Positions 1 through 5,547 of a DNA stretch of 12,503 bases are shown piece after piece. A model generated the notes under the pieces. That model was not told the DNA's origin. It was given only the letters and a program-made list of their open reading frames with translations, and ran no database searches. A program made the translations under genes and the position numbers. The stretch is from the NCBI GenBank assembly GCA_031553655.1, contig JAVBLG010000119.1, positions 1 through 12,503 of the forward strand, read 5' to 3'. This DNA comes from JAVBLG01 sp031553655 (lineage in GTDB: Bacteria > Desulfobacterota > Desulfovibrionia > Desulfovibrionales > Desulfovibrionaceae). Numbering within the stretch: position 1 is the first letter of the stretch; the number at the start of each line of letters is the position of its first letter.

Positions 1-84
1 AAAAGAGGGCACGAACTTGGGCAGCGCGTGACTGTGCAGCATGTGGAGATATTTGAGGCCATGCACCGCATACCACCGGTGTAG
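1..84 (+). CDS. ACT-domain protein (UPF0237-like), C-terminal fragment
   Basis: The window opens inside a gene: frame 1 is open from base 1 and stops at TAG 82-84, giving 27 residues. They include VTVQHVEIFEAMHRI, which matches the C-terminus of small (about 90-residue) ACT-domain proteins of the UPF0237 family, whose last strand and helix typically read like 'I..Q...IFEAM..I'. In many bacteria and archaea such a gene lies directly before a UPF0210/DUF711 gene, and that is the arrangement here: the next start codon is 43 bases on. ACT domains usually bind a small ligand such as an amino acid and regulate a partner. No ligand is known to me for this one. Three extra residues (PPV) follow the usual end. 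The N-terminal two thirds lie outside the window. Confidence 0.8.
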   Translation, partial: KRGHELGQRVTVQHVEIFEAMHRIPPV

Positions 85-127
85 CCGCCGATTTGCCGAA
101 CCGCTCACAAAATTTGAGGATTTTCAT

Positions 128-1510
128 ATGTTAAGCGAAAGAGAAGTTATCAGCACGCTAAATATGTTGCGCAACGAACATCTGGATGTGCGCACGGTCA
201 CGATGGGTATCAGTCTATTTGATTGCGCCAGCCATGATTTGGACATTTTCATCAACAAGGTGAAAACCAAAATTTTGCGCCACGCCGGTTCCCTGGTGGC
301 CGTATGTAACGAAGTTGGCGACAAATACGGCATTCCAGTGGTTAACAAGCGTATCAGCATAAGCCCTGTGGCCGTGGCCGCCGGTCCCTTTGACTCCGAC
401 GGCATGGTCAAAATATGCCGCGCTCTTGACGCGGCGGCCAAAGAGGCCGGAGTGGATTTTCTGGGCGGATTTTCAGCTTTGGTGGAAAAAGGCATGACCC
501 CCGGCGATCGTGCCCTCATTGATTCGCTGCCCGAAGCCCTGGCCGTTACCGACCGCATCTGTTCATCCATTAACGTGGCTTCTTCACGCTGCGGCATCAA
601 CATGGACGCTGTGGCCCTCATGGGCGGACAAATACGTGCCCTGGCCAAGGCCACCGAAGACCGCGACGGCATAGGCTGCGCCAAACTGGTGATTTTTGCC
701 AATATTCCGGAAGACGTGCCTTTTATGGCCGGGGCCTACCTTGGCGTGGGCGAGCCCGACGTGGTCATAAATGTTGGCGTATCCGGACCCGGCGTGGTCA
801 AAAAAGCCATTGACCGAGCCATAAGCGGCGGATTGCCCGGAGGCCGCCGCCCCACGCTGCTGGACATAGCCGAAGTGATTAAGCGCACCGCCTTCAAGGT
901 GACCCGCGTGGGCGAAATTATCGGCAAGGAAGTGGCCGCGCGCCTCAATGCGCCTTTTGGTGTGGCCGACCTCTCCCTGGCTCCAACCCCGGCTGTGGGT
1001 GACTCTGTGGGTGAAATTTTCCAGAGCATGGGGCTGTCGTCCATAGGCGCACCCGGTTCCACCGCAGTGCTGGCCATGCTCAATGACGCGGTGAAAAAGG
1101 GCGGGGCCTTTGCCTCTTCCTCTGTGGGCGGACTTTCCGGCGCGTTCATTCCCGTTTCGGAAGATTCCAGCATCAATGCGGCCGCCGCTTCTGGGGCTCT
1201 TACCCTGGAAAAGCTCGAAGCCATGACCAGCGTGTGCTCCGTGGGCCTGGATATGGTGGCCGTGCCCGGGGATACCCCGGCCTCGACCATAGCCGGCATT
1301 ATCGCCGATGAAATGGCCATAGGCATGATCAATCACAAAACAACCGCCGTGCGCATCATACCCGCGCCCGGAAAGTCGGCTGGAGAAAGCGTGTCTTTTG
1401 GAGGGCTGTTGGGTGAGGCCACGATTATGCCCGTACCCAAAGGCGACGCCCTTGGCTTTGTTGCGTTGGGGGGGCGGATACCCGCGCCTCTGCATAGCTT
1501 GAAAAACTGA
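128..1510 (+). CDS. UPF0210 / DUF711 (PFL-like) family protein
   Basis: This 460-residue protein belongs to the UPF0210 (DUF711) family, annotated elsewhere as 'PFL family protein' for its fold similarity to pyruvate formate-lyase. Its biochemical function is not established. Recognisable family segments are the N-terminal DVRTVTMGISLFDCAS, FLGGFSALVEKGMT and CSSINVASSRCGINMDAV in the first half, GLSGAFIPVSEDSSI in the second, and the C-terminal GGRIPAPLHSLKN. Length is normal for the family (about 450). I take ATG 128 as the start: GAGGA at 116-120 lies 7 bases upstream and homology begins there. The frame stays open back to an ATG at 41, but that would overlap the ACT gene and add 29 residues unlike the family. 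It is probably co-transcribed with the ACT gene. As I recall the family, the last motif usually reads RGGRIPAP. Here the Arg is replaced by Leu. Confidence 0.9.
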   Translation: MLSEREVISTLNMLRNEHLDVRTVTMGISLFDCASHDLDIFINKVKTKILRHAGSLVAVCNEVGDKYGIPVVNKRISISPVAVAAGPFDSDGMVKICRALDAAAKEAGVDFLGGFSALVEKGMTPGDRALIDSLPEALAVTDRICSSINVASSRCGINMDAVALMGGQIRALAKATEDRDGIGCAKLVIFANIPEDVPFMAGAYLGVGEPDVVINVGVSGPGVVKKAIDRAISGGLPGGRRPTLLDIAEVIKRTAFKVTRVGEIIGKEVAARLNAPFGVADLSLAPTPAVGDSVGEIFQSMGLSSIGAPGSTAVLAMLNDAVKKGGAFASSSVGGLSGAFIPVSEDSSINAAAASGALTLEKLEAMTSVCSVGLDMVAVPGDTPASTIAGIIADEMAIGMINHKTTAVRIIPAPGKSAGESVSFGGLLGEATIMPVPKGDALGFVALGGRIPAPLHSLKN

Positions 1511-1543
1511 GCGGCGGCCGATTTTGCCGTGATACGTCGTCAG

Positions 1544-1564
1544 GCAGCGCTTTTTTTCCGCTGC
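1544..1564 (+). other. small stem-loop in the UPF0210-pyridoxamine kinase spacer
   Basis: GCAGCG (1544-1549) and CGCTGC (1559-1564) form a perfect 6-bp stem around the loop CTTTTTTTC. The T-run is in the loop rather than after the stem, so this is not a canonical intrinsic terminator. Outer CGTCAG (1538-1543) and CTGACG (1612-1617) could also pair. The whole 143-base spacer (1511-1653) shows no convincing promoter. Confidence 0.35.
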
Positions 1565-1653
1565 GAGCACCATAAGAGTGCATTCGCTGTGTAAAAGCTT
1601 GTCTTCCTCGTCTGACGGCAAACTTGGTCGCCGATGTTAATGTGGATAAACAT

Positions 1654-2544
1654 ATGAAAAATATCGTGCCGCGCGTTGCGGCCATTCACGATCTGTCGGG
1701 TTTCGGACGTACCTCGCTCACTGTGGTCATTCCTGTTTTGTCCACGTTGGGCATACAAACTTGTCCCATGCCCACAGCCGTGCTTTCCAGCCAAACCACG
1801 GATTTCACCGATTTTTCCTTTTGTGATCTTACCGGAGAAATGCGCCGTTTCCTTGAGCATTGGCGCGCTTTGGGCTTGAAATTCGACGGAGTTTATTCCG
1901 GATTTCTTGGTTCACCCCCGCAAATGGAAATTGTGGCTGACACCATAACCCACTGTTTGGCCGAAGGCGGATTGGCTGTTGTGGACCCGGTGCTGGGCGA
2001 CAACGGCAAGCTCGACCCCACTATGACCGAGGATATGGTGGAACGTATGCGTTGGCTGGTGAGCCGCGCCGACTGTATCACCCCTAATTTTTCCGAAGCC
2101 TGTTGGTTGCTCAAAGAGGAGTATCGCCCCTCGATCAGCGCGCCGGAAATTAGGGAATGGCTGGTACGGTTAACCGAAATGGGGCCGAAAATGGCCGTAA
2201 TCACCAGCGCGCCAACGGCGGCCAGGCCTTCGTGCGCCTCTGTTGTGGCCTACAATGCGGGGCAAAAGCACTTTTGGCGGGTGGATTGCCCGTATATACC
2301 GGCTTTTTATCCCGGCACCGGCGATACTTTTGCCAGCGTGCTCACCGGTAGTCTGCTTACCGGCGACAGCCTGCCCATGGCCATGGATCGGGCCGTACAA
2401 TTTGTTCACATGGGCATAAAGGCCACTTTCGGGCATAGCACGCCAAGCCGCGAAGGTATTTTACTCGAGAGGGCGCTAGATTCGCTGCGCGCTCCGGTTA
2501 CCAGCTCGTGCTATGAACTTTGGGAGGAAGAATGCAAACAGTAG
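1654..2544 (+). CDS. pdxY: pyridoxamine (pyridoxal) kinase, PdxY-like
   Basis: A 296-residue ribokinase-superfamily enzyme expected to phosphorylate pyridoxal or pyridoxamine with ATP in the vitamin B6 salvage pathway (cytosolic). The N-terminus RVAAIHDLSGFGRTSLTVV is typical of pyridoxal/pyridoxamine kinases. DPVLGDNG (about residues 111-118) and the anion-hole/catalytic GTGDTFASVLTG (221-232, catalytic Asp224) are intact. Length is close to E. coli PdxY (287). The start is ATG 1654, with weak GTGGA (1642-1646) upstream. An in-frame TTG at 1624 has no ribosome site and adds ten residues unlike the family. The 3' end overlaps murI by 13 bases, implying a two-gene transcript with coupled translation. 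PdxK or bifunctional relatives cannot be excluded from sequence alone. Confidence 0.88.
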   Translation: MKNIVPRVAAIHDLSGFGRTSLTVVIPVLSTLGIQTCPMPTAVLSSQTTDFTDFSFCDLTGEMRRFLEHWRALGLKFDGVYSGFLGSPPQMEIVADTITHCLAEGGLAVVDPVLGDNGKLDPTMTEDMVERMRWLVSRADCITPNFSEACWLLKEEYRPSISAPEIREWLVRLTEMGPKMAVITSAPTAARPSCASVVAYNAGQKHFWRVDCPYIPAFYPGTGDTFASVLTGSLLTGDSLPMAMDRAVQFVHMGIKATFGHSTPSREGILLERALDSLRAPVTSSCYELWEEECKQ

Positions 2545-3365
2545 ACGCCGCTCTGCCCATAGGGCTTTTTGACTCCGGGGTGGGCGGACTTACCGTGCTT
2601 CGCGCCATAATGGAGCGCCTGCCCGGTGAAGACATGATTTATCTTGGCGATACCGCTCGATTGCCCTATGGCACCAAAAGTCCGGAAACTGTGGCCCGTT
2701 ACGCTCTTCAAGCTTCGGCCAAATTGGTTGAGCGCAAAATCAAGCTTCTGGTCATAGCCTGCAACACGGCTACCGCCGCGGCACTCCCGGCCCTGGAAAA
2801 AGCTTTCGCGCCTCTGCCTGTGGTTGGAGTTATAAGACCGGGAGCGGCCGCAGCCGTTGATATTTCCCGCAATGGGCATATAGTGGTTATTGCCACTGAA
2901 GGCACAATCAAGGGCGGGGCCTATCAACAGGCCATAAGGAGCCTGCGTCCCGAAGCCGTGATCACCGGGCAGCCCTGCACCCTTTTTGTCCCTCTGGCTG
3001 AAGAGGGCTGGACCAGCGGCCCTCTGGTGGAAGGCATTGCCTCGCGCTACTTGAGTCATATATTTCAAAACAACGGAAATGGTTCCCGGCCCGACTGCCT
3101 GTTGCTCGGCTGCACTCACTTTCCGCCCCTTAAGGAAGCGCTGGCCAATGTGGCCGGGGAGGGCGTGGCCCTTGTGGATTCGGCGGCCACCACGGCCCTG
3201 GCGGTGGAAAAAACGCTTGAAAACAGCAACTTGCTGCGTACGGACGGGCAGGGCGGCAAGGTGGTGTTTTTAACCACGGACGATGTAAGCCGTTTTACGC
3301 GCACCGGCAGTATTTTTCTTGGCCGGGAGATAGGAGCGGATGCAGTGGAGCTTGTGGACTTGTAG
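2532..3365 (+). CDS. murI: glutamate racemase
   Basis: A 277-residue, cofactor-independent racemase converting L-glutamate to D-glutamate for peptidoglycan. All hallmarks are present: FDSGVGGLTV (residues 13-22), LGDTARLPYG (38-47), first catalytic cysteine Cys77 in IACNTAT, the GVIRPGA segment (99-105), and second catalytic cysteine Cys194 in LGCTHFP. Length is normal. ATG 2532 is preceded by GGAGG at 2523-2527, only 4 bases away and inside the end of the kinase gene. The frame extends to a TTG at 2520, but that would lie upstream of the ribosome site. The overlap with the kinase gene suggests translational coupling. No sign of damage. Confidence 0.95.
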   Translation: MQTVDAALPIGLFDSGVGGLTVLRAIMERLPGEDMIYLGDTARLPYGTKSPETVARYALQASAKLVERKIKLLVIACNTATAAALPALEKAFAPLPVVGVIRPGAAAAVDISRNGHIVVIATEGTIKGGAYQQAIRSLRPEAVITGQPCTLFVPLAEEGWTSGPLVEGIASRYLSHIFQNNGNGSRPDCLLLGCTHFPPLKEALANVAGEGVALVDSAATTALAVEKTLENSNLLRTDGQGGKVVFLTTDDVSRFTRTGSIFLGREIGADAVELVDL

Positions 3366-3402
3366 GCGGTAACGAAAAATTATCTCATGACGATACTGCC
3401 TA
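3363..3402 (+). terminator. stem-loop starting at the murI stop codon
   Basis: UAGGCGGUA (3363-3371, beginning with the stop codon) pairs with UACUGCCUA (3394-3402) in nine pairs including one G-U, around a 22-base loop. The next T-run (TTCTTTT, about 3414-3420) is 11 bases beyond the stem, so it may be a weak terminator or a 3'-end stabilising structure rather than a strong intrinsic terminator. Confidence 0.4.
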
Positions 3403-3466
3403 GAGTAACGAAGTTCTTTTGATCCCATTTGAGATTTTTTTAATCAATTAATTTAAGGAAAAATAT

Positions 3467-4546
3467 ATGTTTGCGGCAGTACCGATGATTCCCGGCCCGG
3501 TGGCGCTTTCACCCAATGTGCTGGCGGCCTTGGGCAGAGATTATGGCTCAGCGCAGGGCAACCCCCGCTATGCCTCGCTTTACGACAGCGTGGGGCGCAA
3601 TCTGGCCCGCATGGGCGGAACCGGGAATGATGTGGTCATCATGTCCGGCGAGGGCATGCTGGCCTTGTGGGGAGGGTTGAAAAGCTTTCTGGAGCCCAAA
3701 GATCGCGTTCTTTCCATTGTTACCGGCTATTTTGGGGAAGGCATAGGCGACATGGCCGCCTCTTTTGGCTGCGAAGTACGCAAATACAGCCTTTTTTACA
3801 ATGAAACTCTGGGCGATCTTGGCGAGTTGGAAAAGATGATCAAAGATTTCAACCCGCAAATGATTACCGCCGTGCATTGCGAAACCCCCTCAGGCACTTT
3901 GAACCCGCTGAAAGAGCTGGGCGAGTTGAAAAACAGGCTCGGGGTGCCGCTTCTGTATGTGGACGCGGTATCAAGCTTTGCCGGGGTACCCATAAATATT
4001 GACGACTGGCATATAGACATCATGCTGGGCGGAACTCAGAAATGCCTTTCCGCTCCGCCGAGCTTGTGCTTTATGCTCATAAGCGAAAATGCCTGGCACC
4101 GGGCCGCCGAAGTGAACTATCAGGGGTATGACGCCCTGTTGCCCTGGCGCGTTATAAGCGAAGACAGTCGTTTTCCCTATACTCCATACTATCAGGGGCT
4201 GGCCGGGCTTAACGCGGCTATACAGGAAATTCTGGAAGAAGGGCTGGAAAATGTTTTTGCCCGGCACGAGGATGTTGCCGCCCGCTGCCGCGCGGGTTTG
4301 AGAGATATGGGAATAAGCTTGTGGAACTCGCCCAGTTCCCAGGCTTCTCCAACAGTCACGGCGGCAATGATTCCGGCCGGTTTTGAATGGCCGGCCTTTC
4401 AGGTTGCCCTGAGGAAAAAGGGTCTGGCCGTGGCCGGAAGTTTCGGCCCCATGGCCGGCAAGGTTTTCAGGCTGGGGCATATGGGAACCCAGGCGAAAAT
4501 GTCACTTATGGAACAGACGCTTGGCATCATTGCTGCGGTATTATAG
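3467..4546 (+). CDS. PLP-dependent class V aminotransferase (alanine-glyoxylate / serine-pyruvate type)
   Basis: A 359-residue fold-type I enzyme of the class V aminotransferase family, the group holding alanine-glyoxylate, serine-glyoxylate and 2-aminoethylphosphonate-pyruvate aminotransferases. The N-terminal MIPGPVALSPNVLAA is the usual 'PGP' substrate-loop start. MSGEGMLALWGG (59-70) is the PLP phosphate region, VDAVSS (165-170) holds the Asp that contacts the PLP ring nitrogen (Asp166), and LGGTQKCLSAPPS holds the Schiff-base lysine, Lys192. C-terminal FRLGHMG carries the carboxylate-binding Arg. Start ATG 3467 has AAGGA at 3455-3459, spacing 7. It stands 101 bases after murI and may be a separate unit. 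The PLP it needs could come from the pyridoxamine kinase two genes upstream. The substrate cannot be fixed from sequence: alanine-glyoxylate, serine-pyruvate and related reactions all remain possible. Confidence 0.88.
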   Translation: MFAAVPMIPGPVALSPNVLAALGRDYGSAQGNPRYASLYDSVGRNLARMGGTGNDVVIMSGEGMLALWGGLKSFLEPKDRVLSIVTGYFGEGIGDMAASFGCEVRKYSLFYNETLGDLGELEKMIKDFNPQMITAVHCETPSGTLNPLKELGELKNRLGVPLLYVDAVSSFAGVPINIDDWHIDIMLGGTQKCLSAPPSLCFMLISENAWHRAAEVNYQGYDALLPWRVISEDSRFPYTPYYQGLAGLNAAIQEILEEGLENVFARHEDVAARCRAGLRDMGISLWNSPSSQASPTVTAAMIPAGFEWPAFQVALRKKGLAVAGSFGPMAGKVFRLGHMGTQAKMSLMEQTLGIIAAVL

Positions 4547-4577
4547 TTCTTTTTTAAACCCAAACAGTGTTTTTCTG

Positions 4578-4606
4578 TTGACAGTGCCCCTTCTATTCCC
4601 TAATGA
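4578..4606 (+). promoter_or_regulatory. possible sigma-70 promoter of the HU gene
   Basis: A perfect -35 box TTGACA (4578-4583) is followed after 17 bases by TAATGA (4601-4606), a poor -10 match. The position, about 60 bases before the HU start and just after the aminotransferase gene, fits a promoter for HU alone. Confidence 0.5.
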
Positions 4607-4627
4607 ATGCAACAGCGGGTGTTTGCA

Positions 4628-4644
4628 GGGAACACTCTGTTCCC
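4628..4644 (+). promoter_or_regulatory. perfect palindrome in the HU leader (possible operator or 5'-UTR hairpin)
   Basis: GGGAACA (4628-4634) and TGTTCCC (4638-4644) are perfect 7-bp arms around CTC. It lies downstream of the predicted promoter and ends 13 bases before the HU ribosome site. It could be a repressor site or an mRNA hairpin. No T-tract follows, so it is not a terminator. Confidence 0.55.
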
Positions 4645-4669
4645 TCATAAAAAATATGGAGACCAATTC

Positions 4670-4945
4670 ATGACCAAAGCAGAACTTGTTGAGAAAATTC
4701 ACGCCAAATCAGGCTTATCAACTAAGGCCCAGACCGAAAACGTTCTGGATGCCATTATTGTCACGCTTAAGGATGCCCTCGTTCAGGGCGAATCCGTGAC
4801 CTTCACCGGTTTCGGCAGTTTCAAGATAGTGGAGCGGGCCGCCCGCAAGGGCCGTAACCCCCGCACCGGCAAGGAAATCAGCATTCCCGCCGGAAAGGTC
4901 GCCAAGTTTGTGCCCGGCAAGCTTCTGAAGGATTCTATCAAGTAA
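4670..4945 (+). CDS. hup: HU/IHF-family DNA-binding protein
   Basis: A 91-residue histone-like protein that dimerises and bends DNA in the nucleoid. MTKAELVEKIHAKSGLS starts the helical dimerisation body. FTGFGSFKI leads into the beta-arm, where RNPRTGKEI carries the intercalating Pro64. The C-terminal AKFVPGKLLKDSIK matches the family end. Length is canonical (about 90). ATG 4670 has GGAG at 4658-4661, spacing 8. The frame is open to an ATG at 4607, but the extra 21 residues are unlike HU and contain the leader palindrome. The gene has its own promoter-like sequence and is followed by a chain of hairpins, so it is probably a monocistronic, strongly expressed unit. HU versus an IHF subunit cannot be separated with certainty. 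The sequence reads more like HU. Confidence 0.95.
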   Translation: MTKAELVEKIHAKSGLSTKAQTENVLDAIIVTLKDALVQGESVTFTGFGSFKIVERAARKGRNPRTGKEISIPAGKVAKFVPGKLLKDSIK

Positions 4946-4958
4946 ATTTTTTTTGTAA

Positions 4959-4978
4959 CCCCTTTCTTCAGAGAGGGG
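4959..4978 (+). other. stem-loop after HU (first of four)
   Basis: CCCCTTTC (4959-4966) and GAGAGGGG (4971-4978) form an 8-bp stem with one G-U pair and a UUCA loop. The T8 run (4947-4954) lies before it rather than after it, so it is unlikely to terminate HU by itself. Confidence 0.45.
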
Positions 4979-4989
4979 CAATCCGCACG

Positions 4990-5030
4990 GCTCCTATCCG
5001 CCGCGGACGGAGTCAGTCGGCGGATGGAGC
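4990..5030 (+). other. bulged stem-loop after HU (second of four)
   Basis: GCTCC plus ATCCGCCG (4990-4994, 4996-5003; T4995 bulged) pairs with CGGCGGAT plus GGAGC (5018-5025, 5026-5030): 13 pairs around a 14-base loop. AGTCAG in the loop (5011-5016) can alternatively pair with CTGACT at 5030-5035, so two exclusive folds are possible. Confidence 0.5.
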
Positions 5031-5053
5031 TGACTGTGGATTGAAGTATGGCG

Positions 5054-5087
5054 GGGATGATTATCTGCAATCGTCCCTTGCTTTTTT
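5054..5087 (+). terminator. intrinsic terminator for HU
   Basis: GGGATGATT (5054-5062) pairs with AATCGTCCC (5069-5077) over nine pairs, one G-U, with a 6-base loop, followed by TTGCTTTTTT (5078-5087). This is the best intrinsic-terminator layout for + strand transcription out of HU, 108 bases after its stop codon. Confidence 0.8.
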
Positions 5088-5089
5088 GT

Positions 5090-5152
5090 CAAATCCCTGC
5101 CTGGAACGGCCACCCTAGCGGGACAGCTCCAGAGGCAGGGATTTGGCTTTTT
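5090..5152 (+). terminator. long inverted repeat across the stop codon of the ModE-type gene; second + strand terminator
   Basis: CAAATCCCTGCCT (5090-5102) and AGGCAGGGATTTG (5133-5145) are perfect 13-bp arms with a 30-base loop. On the + strand GCTTTTTC follows (5146-5153), giving a back-up terminator for HU read-through. On the - strand one arm is in the last codons of the regulator gene (Lys-Ser-Leu-Pro), the loop holds its stop codon, and no U-run follows. Confidence 0.6.
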
Positions 5153-5462
5153 CCCTGGCGTAATTCTGTACGTCTTTGTGCCAATCCAAAAAATCACCTA
5201 CAACTTTTCGTCCTTCATGCGTCAGGCTGTAGCCGTCGCGCTTGGCCCCCTGCGACTCCACCAAGGGAAAACCAAAAGCCTCTTCGGCCCGTTTTATGCG
5301 GCCCCAGGCCGCCCGGTAGGACATGCTGAAATTTTCCGCCGCCTTCTTAAGGGAACCAAGCTCGCCTATGCACCATAAAAGCTCCGCGAGGCCGATGCCC
5401 AACAGCATTTTACCGTCGTGTTCCAGCCAAAGTTTAATGTGCATTCTTACTTCTTTTTTCAT
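5115..5462 (-). CDS. ModE-type (LysR-like winged helix) transcriptional regulator, DNA-binding domain only
   Basis: A 115-residue protein matching the N-terminal DNA-binding domain of ModE, the molybdate-responsive regulator. The pattern is GSLKKAAENFSMSYRAAWGRIKRAEEAFGFPLVE (helix-turn-helix, residues 36-69), a wing, then YSLTHEGRKVV. ModE proteins normally add C-terminal molbindin domains that bind oxyanion. These are absent, so molybdate sensing is not implied. The wing, usually a glycine-rich GG.GGG stretch, reads SQGAKRDGY here. The start is ATG at 5462, with AAGGA 7 bases upstream on the minus strand. A later ATG (5444) has a poorer site and an earlier one (5534) has none. It lies 85 bases after the methyltransferase gene on the same strand and may be co-transcribed. 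Targets unknown. Confidence 0.82.
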   Translation of the reverse strand: MKKEVRMHIKLWLEHDGKMLLGIGLAELLWCIGELGSLKKAAENFSMSYRAAWGRIKRAEEAFGFPLVESQGAKRDGYSLTHEGRKVVGDFLDWHKDVQNYAREKAKSLPLELSR

Positions 5463-5487
5463 CAAAACTTCCTTTATGGTCTGAAAC

Positions 5488-5505
5488 CTCCCCCCTTCAG
5501 GGGAG
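5488..5505 (-). other. stem-loop upstream of the ModE-type gene
   Basis: CTCCCC (5488-5493) and GGGGAG (5500-5505) form a perfect 6-bp stem with a 6-base loop, about 15 bases before the ribosome site of the regulator. No U-run follows on the minus strand. It could be a leader hairpin or chance in a C-rich tract. Confidence 0.3.
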
Positions 5506-5547
5506 AAATTTGATTGACAAAACGACGAAGCCAAAGAAATAATTTAC

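Noticed and set aside
584..1621. Long open frame on the minus strand (345 codons) opposite the UPF0210 gene
   Set aside because: Low-complexity Gly/His/Arg-rich translation, no ribosome site, and it lies antisense to a well-supported conserved gene.
4628..4644. LexA/SOS box in front of HU
   Set aside because: The GAAC..GTTC spacing is 5, the Firmicutes box needs 4, and deltaproteobacterial LexA motifs differ; kept only as an unknown palindrome.
5048..5329. 93-codon + strand frame over the HU 3' hairpins and the regulator gene
   Set aside because: It is antisense to the ModE-type gene, crosses two terminators and has no domain.
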